Under the pieces are notes generated by a model. It saw only the letters and a list, made by a program, of their open reading frames with translations, searched no databases and was not told the origin of the DNA. A stretch of 42,534 bases of DNA, from contig NW_026971046.1 in NCBI RefSeq assembly GCF_963678635.1, positions 64,001-106,534 of the forward strand, written 5' to 3'. The stretch comes from Symsagittifera roscoffensis (taxonomy: Eukaryota > Xenacoelomorpha > Acoela > Convolutidae). The stretch's first letter is position 1; every line of letters starts with the position of its first letter. Made by a program: the position numbers and the translations under genes. Positions 8,201-15,601 of this stretch are shown here, in pieces.

Positions 8201-10427
8201 TGAGAGGTGGGTGAATGCATGCCTGGCATGTTTGCAAGTGAAAGACCCTAGGAAGATGAAATTCCCACTCAAGTCGGTGGAAAGCTCGGAATTTAACGAA
8301 GTGGTGCAAATAGACCATCAAAAGATCTGTATGACGGACTCAGGGTATAACCAGATACTGGTTATAATTGATCACTTCACAAAGCTGGCAGAGGCGGTGC
8401 CGTGTCAAACAGCTTCGGCAGAGGAGACTTGTGACCACTTGATAACCCATTGGATATCAAGGTATGGTTGTCCAATGACTTTTCAGTCAGACAACGGTAA
8501 AGCCTTTATGGGGGACTTGACTAAGGAATTAATGAAGAGGTCACACATAGCTCAAGCACACTCAACTACCTACCACCCTCAGACCAACGGACTGGTAGAG
8601 AGACAGAACAGAACGTTGGTGAACATGCTAAGGGTATACTGCTCTAGATACATGACGGACTGGGATAAGTATCTGCCTCAAGTCGTAGGGGCATACAACA
8701 GTACTCAACACTCAACGACGGGAATCAGCCCATTCATGATGTTGACAGGCAAAGAGAGAGCGATGCCCCTGACGTTCTTTTACCCGGAGTATGAAGGAAA
8801 GAGGACGTCACCTCAAGCTTACGTGAAAGAGGCGATCAGGAAACAGCAGGAAATTAACGAGCTGTGCAGGAGGAACACTGCGCAGGCACAAATGAGACAG
8901 CGCAAGAAATATGATGAAAAAATATTACAGGCGAAACCATATGAAGTGGGCCAGTATGTGCGGGTTTTCCAGAATGTGATACCGCCCAAGGGGACGAAGA
9001 AACTACTCAAGAAATGGAGAGGACCATTCATGAGAACTGAAGTACATCAACAAGGACGGTTCTACCGCTTGAGTACTGGGCGAGCGGCACATTATGAGAT
9101 TCTGAAGCCTCATATCCCATCCCCAGAGGACTGGTGTGTACCAAAAGACATGGAGGGACTAGAGTACCTACTGGTGGAACCAGCATGTGAGGTGAACGAG
9201 AAAGGCACCAGAGATAAAAAGGATGGCAATGAAAACTTGAGTTTGGATGACAACGAAAAAATAGACGCGGACTCTGAAGCGGAATCTTTCGTGGAGGAGA
9301 ATTGGAACGATCCGGATCAAGGTGAGGTGCCGAAGTGGACAGAACCAGACTTGTCAATAGCAGCGGGGACAAGGAGTGGCAATCGCAAACGCACAGGCAT
9401 GAGGTACAACAGGTACGGAGACAATTTCCTGATCGATAAGATAAAGCCCGATGACCTAAGCAGAGAACTAACAAGTGTGGGCGAGCTGGCGGCAGATAGT
9501 GAATGGCAGATCATCAATGATAATGAACACTATCCAGAGGAAGACCACTCGACGCCGGAGCGGGAGACGTATTTAGAACAGAGCGAGATAGAGAGGAGGG
9601 AAAATACGAACCTGAGGCTATTAGAATGGATGCGCGATGTCAAGGACGAAAGCGAGGAAGGACAGATCATACAGCAAGTTGACATATCAGCGGGGAAGTA
9701 CATGAAAACGGAGGATCCTCTTTTCGGCTGGACGGCAACAGACAGCCCGCTCGACATTCCGCCGGATAATTCAGACCCAGCATCATCGACGGGGACGTCG
9801 ATAAATATTTTTGTCCGGGGAGTGGGGGTAGGACTTACCCACACCGAAAATTTGATGATAAAGAAACTCAGAGAAGTGAGAGAAAAGTGCGGACTGGAAA
9901 TGGAAGGGGAAGAGGCCGAGCCTACCATAGGACGGAATTTCAAAACGAAGTTTGAAATACCAAACGAATACTCAGAGAATATCCTGATAACGGATAGTGA
10001 CTTCATTCTGTCAGACAGGACTAGCGCAATCTGTATCACGGCGGACATGAGTTTCAAATCAAGACTGGAAGCAGACTTCAAGAGAGAATACCAGAACGTG
10101 GAGTTTCTGTTTAGACAGAGACCGGGACTGGGAGGAATGGCCGCGCTTCCACCATCAGTAGCACAAGTCCCGGGCAAATATCTGTGCTTCCTAGTGACGA
10201 GGGTCAATGACAGAAACACGATCGATCCTGAACACGTGATGTTGGCACTAACGAGACTACGAGACTTGATGATTGAAAGAGGGATAACGGAGGTCTCAAT
10301 GCCGGTGTATGACCCGAACAGGGGGAAATTGAGCCCGAGGGAATTGTACGCTATCCTACACGTGGTCTTCGCAGAAACTGAGATAATGGTGCATCTTCAC
10401 AAGAAATACTACTTGAGCATCGCCTGA
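5244..10427 (+). CDS. Pol polyprotein: RT, RNase H, integrase, macrodomain-like tail
   Basis: An uninterrupted 1,727-codon frame, really open from 5238. It begins at GTG, so it was probably made as a Gag-Pol fusion rather than from its own start. Reverse transcriptase spans residues about 110-350, with LDLGSAF near 203 and the catalytic YVDD at 269-272. RNase H covers about 410-555 (DTDAS, KAEMF, RVDNRALSW, NADSLSKK). A linker of about 400 residues with acidic low-complexity parts follows. Integrase has an HHCC zinc module (about 955-1000), then the catalytic triad Asp1024, Asp1083 and Glu1119 with 35 residues between the last two, and a GPY/F-like WRGPF near 1256. An acidic tail of about 280 residues leads to a macrodomain-like C-terminus (1580-1725). 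All key catalytic residues of RT, RNase H and integrase are present, unlike the damaged genes around it. Stop TGA is at 10425. Confidence 0.95.
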   Translation: MVDCPNHRDKICILRRLNKIKDSSGLVKSLKSETDDGLSSCSNFPERPTLDEIQGDKPVLPDVEHLRGKFTDEQLEAIKDVLERNEEVFSRHKTDIGCCNFVEHEVELEENAIPHREGARRMTPHKSDACRKEIETLLEYDMIEPSKSPWACGVVMAKKKGYQLRFCCDFRYLNSVTVKDAYPIPRIDESLSKLGDAKFFTTLDLGSAFWQVPLRKQDRDKTGFACELGLFQWKRMPFGICNATSTFQRLMAHALIGVTKKYGNLVMCYVDDVVIATPTLVDHIERLDEVFACMKRSGLKCKPSKCEILKDSIKYLGRMVDKHGIRPDPDAVEAVLTWKSPKTERQLMSFLGFANYYREFVKGYADKVYPMQQLMRHKGKKFTWNNAAEESFQKIKKELCEAPVLGMPTEKGMYVLDTDASVEAISGILHQEQEWNGKTVLRPIAYGSKVLSDTEMKYGAPKAEMFAVVTFVEKYRAYLGSEPFKLRVDNRALSWLKTYSMDQSYIGRWIVRLDGYNMIIGHRTRDKHQNADSLSKKAEFYERQEQREADRPEIKDGFSFMDKETYDSLPLTRWLDKSGKPIEDHPELPKETTKKTILRKNRGMPIGIMLKSKVVRETLKAKGYDLNQVETGEAQIDEDLKGLLERLADDKPVSQENCRGEPEVTIRRKNGTASDRNTSQVTNLDGKEVVQSLVEKIPAELLEQTRVRRKRVEFKEEAEYLGPGQESGERSTSTEENIEGENLSGECEMWDVDSEASSDNQDSLCMILAEEKIRHHDTELQTDPSSGTFNLDMQEIRGGEELERIAVSRKPFRELSCNSNVRTNLVPEDDMKVVRRIVCVKLNDDVHNPGEMNGQIMALKEHVRARYRLSDLVRAQKNDKMTSNLSKWIRTGSQEKGELEEDSYKILSQFYKERKESLYHTADGVVACKRKEEDKILHKHNLIILLQLYQTEVLFRSHDQMGHQGIDKVQQRILHRFDWPGLRKACERWVNACLACLQVKDPRKMKFPLKSVESSEFNEVVQIDHQKICMTDSGYNQILVIIDHFTKLAEAVPCQTASAEETCDHLITHWISRYGCPMTFQSDNGKAFMGDLTKELMKRSHIAQAHSTTYHPQTNGLVERQNRTLVNMLRVYCSRYMTDWDKYLPQVVGAYNSTQHSTTGISPFMMLTGKERAMPLTFFYPEYEGKRTSPQAYVKEAIRKQQEINELCRRNTAQAQMRQRKKYDEKILQAKPYEVGQYVRVFQNVIPPKGTKKLLKKWRGPFMRTEVHQQGRFYRLSTGRAAHYEILKPHIPSPEDWCVPKDMEGLEYLLVEPACEVNEKGTRDKKDGNENLSLDDNEKIDADSEAESFVEENWNDPDQGEVPKWTEPDLSIAAGTRSGNRKRTGMRYNRYGDNFLIDKIKPDDLSRELTSVGELAADSEWQIINDNEHYPEEDHSTPERETYLEQSEIERRENTNLRLLEWMRDVKDESEEGQIIQQVDISAGKYMKTEDPLFGWTATDSPLDIPPDNSDPASSTGTSINIFVRGVGVGLTHTENLMIKKLREVREKCGLEMEGEEAEPTIGRNFKTKFEIPNEYSENILITDSDFILSDRTSAICITADMSFKSRLEADFKREYQNVEFLFRQRPGLGGMAALPPSVAQVPGKYLCFLVTRVNDRNTIDPEHVMLALTRLRDLMIERGITEVSMPVYDPNRGKLSPRELYAILHVVFAETEIMVHLHKKYYLSIA
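9978..10424 (+). other. Macrodomain-like C-terminal domain of Pol
   Basis: The last ~148 residues of Pol (1580-1727) have the pattern of a small macrodomain of the TARG1/OARD1 (ADP-ribose glycohydrolase) group: an opening strand and T-D-S-D-F turn, a buried C-I-T-A-D strand followed by an F-K-R-E-Y helix, a Gly-rich segment (RPGLGG), a KYLCFLVTR strand, a helix, then GITEVSMP and a closing FAETEIMVHLH strand. The length agrees with TARG1, about 152 residues. The catalytic loop is changed: after S-M-P the usual GCGLD is replaced by VYDPNRG, so it may bind ADP-ribose or nucleic acid without hydrolysis. The call is by fold pattern from memory and was not searched. Confidence 0.6.
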
Positions 10428-10869
10428 GTCGGGTACGCGGGGGTCTTGAGTGGGGCATGAGGGAAGAATCTCGAGTTAGGTGTGGGGGTACAAAACAGGT
10501 AGAGAATTTTAGAGGTGATTGGCATGACAATTAATATTTTAAATGATTGATGGTGCTAAAACATAAAATGAATCTGCATGTTTTTAGAAAATTTCCAATT
10601 GAACTATTTTAAATAGGACGGAAAGGAAAGGGTTTTAACTATAATAGTAAAGGGGGTTTTTAGGTTAGGAACACCACCTGCTAGTCTAAAAATGGAGTGT
10701 TATTTTCAGATTGATTTGGTAAAGTCAAGTTGACTGCTCAACTGTATTCGATTGAAGAAAGAGAACACAAGTTGAACGACACCTCAAGAAGTAATACTCA
10801 AGTTGCTCAGGTAATACTCAAGTTGCTCAGGTAATACTCAATACTCAAGGTCATTTGGAGATTACGGAA
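10428..10869 (+). promoter_or_regulatory. Intergenic region with conserved 3' splice acceptor before ORF3
   Basis: This AT-rich region lies between the pol stop and the ORF3 ATG. GTGTTATTTTCAG, with AG at 10708-10709, is a near-perfect nematode 3' splice acceptor. Copy B keeps it as CTTTTATTTTCAG on the minus strand (AG at 32113-32112). Homology with B begins about 10518 at TTGGCATGACAATTA and includes a shared block GGTGCTAAAACATAA. This suggests that ORF3 is translated from a downstream RNA made by cis- or SL trans-splicing. Four CTCAAG motifs cluster just before the ATG. Confidence 0.6.
10791..10850 (+). repeat. 20-bp direct repeat just upstream of ORF3
   Basis: The unit GTAATACTCAAGTTGCTCAG occurs perfectly at 10791-10810 and 10811-10830, followed by a half unit (10831-10840) and ATACTCAAGG. 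It sits in the presumed 5' UTR of ORF3. Copy B carries a different tandem repeat at the same place. Confidence 0.9.
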
Positions 10870-11310
10870 ATGGCAGATCGATTCTGGAAGTCCATGCCAA
10901 CGGCTTTGAAAAAACCCACACTTGACGAATTATATAGACGTCTGAGGGACCTGGATTATACTCAAGTGGATGAGAGAATGGCAGTGATGTTGAACGCCAT
11001 CCTCCAGTTGGAGGATGAGGGCGAGTGTCGGGAGTCTGCGACAGAAGCAGTTTTGATGGTGGGCTACACCACCGATGGGATATCTAATCAAGAGCAAACC
11101 AGGTGGCTGTCTTGGAACGTGGATGGAGCAATAAGGGGGTTCGATTTGGCAAGGAACCCTGGCTTGAGTAATAACACTGAGTATGGAGCAGGGGAATTCC
11201 CACTACCGGCCAGACCATCAGCCAGATCCACGGGCCAGAGCACGAGCAAGACACCATTGATGTCTCGAGCACAGCAGACGGGGAAGCATATCCGGACGTC
11301 AGCATCATGA
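10870..11310 (+). pseudogene. ORF3 segment 1: conserved N-terminal domain
   Basis: About 146 codons from ATG 10870. The region around residues 18-110 is conserved in copy B (KP.LDELY.RLRDLDYTQVDER, then a SNQEQTRWLSWN motif). I do not recognise a family. The stop TGA at 11308-11310 overlaps an ATG as ATGA, which looks like a bacterial-style coupled start, but copy B reads straight through into the coiled coil in one frame. The apparent junction is therefore a frameshift from one missing base near 11290. Confidence 0.75.
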
Positions 11311-12194
11311 AGAGAGAGCTTGAGAGGACTCAGCGGGAGAGAAACAAGGCGAACCTCGACCGGGATCAAGCGGTGCTCGAGAGAGACCAGGCAAAAGTTG
11401 AGAGGGATCAAGCGCGAAGGGAACTGGACATGATGAGAGCTGAACAGCTACAGGCAGAAAGGGTGCGGGAGAATGCCGCCAATTGTGAGCAGCTGAAGTC
11501 AGAGCTTGAAAGGATCCAACAACGACAGCGCGAGCTCGACATGCAGAAGGGGGCTAGGCCCAAAGAGCGGGTGGTGACCGGCTCAAGGCCAGAGTCACGC
11601 ATGGAGGTGGATGAGGCTCCTAGGTCGAAGGGACGATTCAACCTCGATCGTGCTGCTCAAGAACATATGAACGAAGGGCTGGAGGTGTGGATACCGTCTG
11701 AATCAGCGTCCTCCCTGCGTGGTCTAGAGACACAAGCAATACGCCCGTTGATGGACGTCGCGCTGCCTGGATATACGCCAAGTTCGACCCCGGGTAGTAG
11801 TCAGATGAGTGGTAGCTCGTCACGACTGAAAGAATTGCACGAGCGGCTACAACTAAGGAATCACGAGAGTCCAGCAAGAGTGGACCTGCCAACGACGTGG
11901 GGAGAACAACCTGTCAGGAGTGTGGTAATCTCGAGTTATAAAAAGAAAACGGAAGGTAGATACCATAGGCACAATCGGATGGACTGGAGCACGGCGCAGA
12001 TGGACAGGAGAGACTGCTTCCATAACGCGGCTTGGGTGGAATACTTCACGCAGCCACGTGTGCCCGAAGGAGCGGTCCACTTGATCATAGGGGACAGCAT
12101 GCTGCGGGTATTGATCCGGATCCAGTCCCATTGGCAAACGGGAATCTTGAGCTTTGCTTGGAGACGCGACGCCGCAGATGTTGGCGACACTTGA
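11307..12194 (+). pseudogene. ORF3 segment 2: heptad coiled coil and SGNH block I
   Basis: A 295-codon segment. Residues about 1-75 are a coiled coil with a 7-residue repeat of the form RDQAxLE (ERDQAKVERDQARRE and similar), ending near a CEQLKSELERIQQRQ helix. A Ser/Pro-rich linker follows to about residue 240. Then V-H-L-I-I-G-D-S-M-L-R has the SGNH block I with the nucleophile Ser264 (GDS at 12090-12098). The frame then runs off because of an extra base near 12150-12165. Coiled coil plus SGNH esterase is the layout of ORF1 proteins of CR1/L2-type LINEs, where the domain is thought to act on RNA, lipid or membranes. Activity in this copy is lost. Confidence 0.75.
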
Positions 12195-12273
12195 GATGCT
12201 AGGTATGGCAAGAGTATATACGGTGACACTGATGATCGGGATGAATGACGTGTCTAGGGGGTAAGCAAGGAAG

Positions 12274-12948
12274 GTGATGAGGCTGCACGACAAGATGAGC
12301 TGCATTCTCGAGGAATTGCGAATTCAAATGGATCCTGCCATTCTTACGGTGTGCACCGTCCCTTACAACATGAAAGCGGATCAACATGCAATGGAGATGA
12401 ACACAAAGGTGCGGAACCTGAATGAAATAATCAGGCTGATACACAAAAGAAGCGTCCTCCCCGTTGGGCTGTTGGACGTGGCCGAGCAAATGGAGCTATC
12501 TGCCTTCCCTGACGACGCATCTGCGGATGGGATTCATTTTGATAGGCCCAGAGGGGTGGAGTGGTTGAATGACGTCTTCCAAAGGCACATAAACGCGTTG
12601 GAGACGGAGTTACTAGAGACGGCACAGGTCACGTTCGGACCACCCCCAAATCCACCTTTCTTCAACTCGAGAGCTTTGTCTAGCCGCTTGGGGGCGATGG
12701 CTGATCCTAGAGACAGTTCGAGGGATAGCCGAACCAAGTTGCCGGGCGCTGCGCCCATGGAGGCTGATGAGGCAACGTCATCAACGCCCCAGGGATCGAT
12801 AATATCCTCGGTGGTGGTGGCGGAGAAGAAGAAGCCGGAGAAACCAGTGGAGACCAACAGGTTGAAATATGAGGAGAAGGTCAAGGAGCTGGACCTGGAG
12901 GACCTCGAGTGCAGGCTAGAGTTAGCGAAAGCTTTGGGTCTTGAGTAG
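12274..12948 (+). pseudogene. ORF3 segment 3: SGNH blocks III and V, then linker
   Basis: The SGNH domain continues in this frame. Just upstream, before nonsense TAA 12262, lies G-M-N-D (12238-12249), the block III GxND with the Asn of the oxyanion hole. Inside this segment D-G-I-H (12526-12537, residues 85-88) matches block V DxxH with the catalytic His. After about residue 115 comes a Ser/Lys-rich linker, then a charged helix (V-K-E-L-D-L-E-D-L). It starts with GTG; the open segment has no true start of its own. TAG 12946 is AGT in copy B. A further stop, TAG 13033 (GAT in B), separates this segment from the next, which is in the same frame. Confidence 0.75.
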
Positions 12949-13068
12949 GTGTCGCACGAAGACTTGGGCAGACTCCAGTGTGTGGACTGGCTGAAGGCTC
13001 ACGAGACACACTTCTCGAGAGCAAAAATAGCATAGACGGCGGATCTGACTGGGATTCCCACAAAATCG

Positions 13069-14232
13069 GTGATGGGACCCATTAACTATAGACATCTGAA
13101 GTCATTAGGGAGTCCGGGATTCGTAGTGGAACCTCCCAAACACCGAACTAGCATTGCCAGGATTAGGGTGGCCACTCCAGCACAGTTGAGGGTGGTGGAC
13201 AAGCTGATGGATCCGAGGGAGATGGAATTACCAGACGCCGCGTATGAAGGCACGAAATTGGCCAACGATCCCAGATACGGGAAACCCTGCGGGAATACGC
13301 AGCTGACCAAGACCTTAGCTGTTTATGACAGGGCGGACCCAGCCGCAGCGAGGGTGGTCATCGTAGCGGGATCGGACTTTGAGGGAACGTCTCCCAAATT
13401 GTTTTGGCCGGAAACTCTGATATACTCATTGCCGGGAGCGGAGCTGAACCAGATGTTAACCCTGGTGGTGGCAATAAAATCGGAAATGCCTTGCGAGCCT
13501 GAACTGCTGCTGTTTGCAGGGATGAACGATCACTTGCATGCGACGGGGTTTCTTGAGCAGCTCAAGGGTGACGAACCTACGCCGAAGAAAATCTGGGAAG
13601 CCATCCAGACATTATTTGCAGCCATGAATGAAGTGCAAGAAAACTTTGCCTCACGATTTGGCTCCAAGACGAAAGTGGCGTTCACGACGTCCCCCGGCTA
13701 CGCGAGCATGCCTCCCGCTGTACAATTTATGTATGCAATCTTGATCTTGATAGCAGAAGGGAATGGATGGCGTGTTTTGATGGCAGCTCCCAATCGGGAA
13801 CTGGAACCTACAAACTTGAGACTTCGCAGGTCAGAGCTTGCGGCGGCGTGGGCGGATGTGTCCCACGCTTTGAGGGGCTTTCACGAGTTGGCAGACATCC
13901 TCATCGTGTTGGACGAGGTTCTCTTGCTGGAGATATCTAACTTTGCTAGGCAACTCAAGCTCAGTCCGATTATAGGGGACGATCATCCAGTGGTGGCTCA
14001 CCTGACGGCCAGTCTGTGGTTTCGAAACATGGAGGTGACCATAACAAGCTCCACCAGTAAACCTGAGGGCCGAGAACGTGGCCGCATCAGAGAAGCAGCT
14101 GGAGTGGATGGTGTATCGACTGACACAAGAGGGAGGCAGGTGGCCCTTCCTGACACCAAGGCTGGAGAACGCCATAGAGAAGACAAGAGAAGATGCTCCG
14201 CCTCTGGTGAAGCAGATCTGGGATTTTCTTGA
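13069..14232 (+). pseudogene. ORF3 segment 4: second SGNH-like domain with GSD instead of GDS
   Basis: This contains about 330 codons of a conserved domain, then about 55 codons of out-of-frame tail after a deletion near 14060-14075. The pattern again fits an SGNH fold: strand V-V-I-V-A-G-S-D-F-E-G (residues 97-107, block I position but GSD rather than GDS), strand L-L-L-F-A-G-M-N-D-H (block III GxND, residues 151-154), and G-D-D-H-P (303-307) in the block V position. The missing Ser at the nucleophile position suggests a pseudo-esterase or a shifted nucleophile. Copy B keeps the same domain open for 382 codons with the same GSD, so GSD is ancestral and not decay. Its partner is probably the first SGNH domain of the same polyprotein; this is inference. 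Confidence 0.65.
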
Positions 14233-14797
14233 GGAGCAGCTGGGAGTGGCTGAAAAGAAGGAAATGACGGTTGGCAGGTTCGTCACGGCAGCCAACGAAG
14301 TCACGATTGGAGGATTCTGGAGGGAGCACGCAAGGGGTGAGCTGAGGACGATGAGGGATCACGAAATTCTTGAGTTCTTGAGTCCTTGTTGGGGAAAGGA
14401 GTTCCTGGCCGGAGTGTATAGCGCGAAAGATACCATCTTTAAAGCCTTCATACAGGAAGTGTTGAATATGCCCATCAGTCTGTTGCTGGCACTGTACTTG
14501 GTTTACCCAAGGTACCTGTTTAATATGGGCCCAGCATACATGTTCAGTCGGGGCGTAGACACCCTCCGGATAGACGGGTACTTGACATTGGTGCTTCTAA
14601 CCCACGGGGAACTGGAGTCATTTCACCGACTGATGAAATACGGAGAGCCTCTGTCGATGGGGAGAGCACACTCGAGCATCGACACCTACTCGTATAAGTG
14701 TGCTGCCGGGCTAAAGACGCTACTGGTACAGTACCTACTGATGCAGAACCGGCACCTAACTGGAGAAGAAAAGAGCCCGAAGACAAGAGAAGAGTAG
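14078..14797 (+). pseudogene. ORF3 segment 5: helical region of unknown function
   Basis: About 240 codons, frame 2, predicted mostly helical from composition. Conserved features in B are a PPLVKQIWDFLEEQL-like helix, FWREHARGELR, a hydrophobic stretch LLALYLVYPRYLFN and SYKCAAGLKTLLV. The hydrophobic stretch is too short and too mixed for a clear transmembrane helix. The stop TAG 14795 is ATG in copy B, which reads on into the next segment. No known family is recognised. Confidence 0.65.
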
Positions 14798-14803
14798 AGG
14801 AAA

Positions 14804-15277
14804 GTGAATGGGGGCATGCCTCTATTGACGGATCTATGCCTGGCCATGAGATCGGACCCCATGGGGATGATCCGGGGGCTAAAGGAAGTCGTAACCTGCA
14901 TCTATGGACCGGCAGTCACGTTCGCGTTTCCAGATCCTCTGGTGGAAGCTTATCGACACTCAGTGACCCACGTGAGCCTCATAAGCATACTAGATGGAAC
15001 GACACTTAATTGGTGTCAACAGGATGTGCTAAGGGCGCAAATGAGCAACACGGTGCTCTTCGGAAAGGTGAAGGATCCGGAGTTGGTGGCATACAGTTTT
15101 CGAGGACAACTGCAGTGCAGGATGGGAGGCAAGCGCGAAGGCCCCATCGAAACTTATCCCAAGTTCTGGAACCTAAATCCCCTGACAGCAAATGAGCAAG
15201 AGATCTTGAGAATTCCCGCATGGAAGAAGAGCTTCGAGCTGGTGAAAAGGGAGTTAGAAGCAATATTGGAGAAGTAA
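14804..15277 (+). pseudogene. ORF3 segment 6: unknown, continuous with segment 5
   Basis: About 157 codons in the same frame as segment 5. It begins GGMPLLTDLCLAMRSDP, which aligns closely with copy B across the A-specific stop. It includes VSLISILDGT and a C-terminal charged helix. It ends at TAA 15275, after which the frame continues open to the next segment. I do not recognise a domain. Confidence 0.6.
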
Positions 15278-15310
15278 GTCCTGCCAGAAAGCATTCCCGA
15301 ATTCACGACA

Positions 15311-15589
15311 GTGAGGAGAATGACCCTGGGGATGAACAGCTCCCTGGTGGTCCCATCCCTTTTCGCAAGAGCAGCAACCGAAGAACAGCAGAAGGAGTTC
15401 ATCGACGGCTGGGATCCTCTCTTCATGGGCTACACTGCAGCGATCTATTTTCACACCAGCGATGCGAAGATAAATTCATGGACAACTCAAGCCAAGAAAA
15501 TGAGAGGGTCGATGCCCCCGAAATTCGAGGTGCGAAATGCCTTGAGAATACTTGAGCGGGCAGGTCTAGAGAACCAGTTGCCAGTGTGA
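15311..15589 (+). pseudogene. ORF3 segment 7: unknown short segment
   Basis: About 93 codons, frame 2, with FIDGWDPLFMGYTAAIYFHT and a basic stretch QAKKMRGSMPPKFEVRNALR. It ends at TGA 15587, where copies B and D both have a Tyr codon followed by the same (D/N)(D/N)GR motif. That makes it a clear nonsense mutation in A. Function unknown. Confidence 0.6.
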
Positions 15590-15601
15590 GACGATGGCAG
15601 G

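Noticed and set aside
11301-11312. ATGA stop-start overlap suggesting a coupled two-gene operon
   Set aside because: Copy B reads the two parts in one frame, so this is a one-base frameshift in A.
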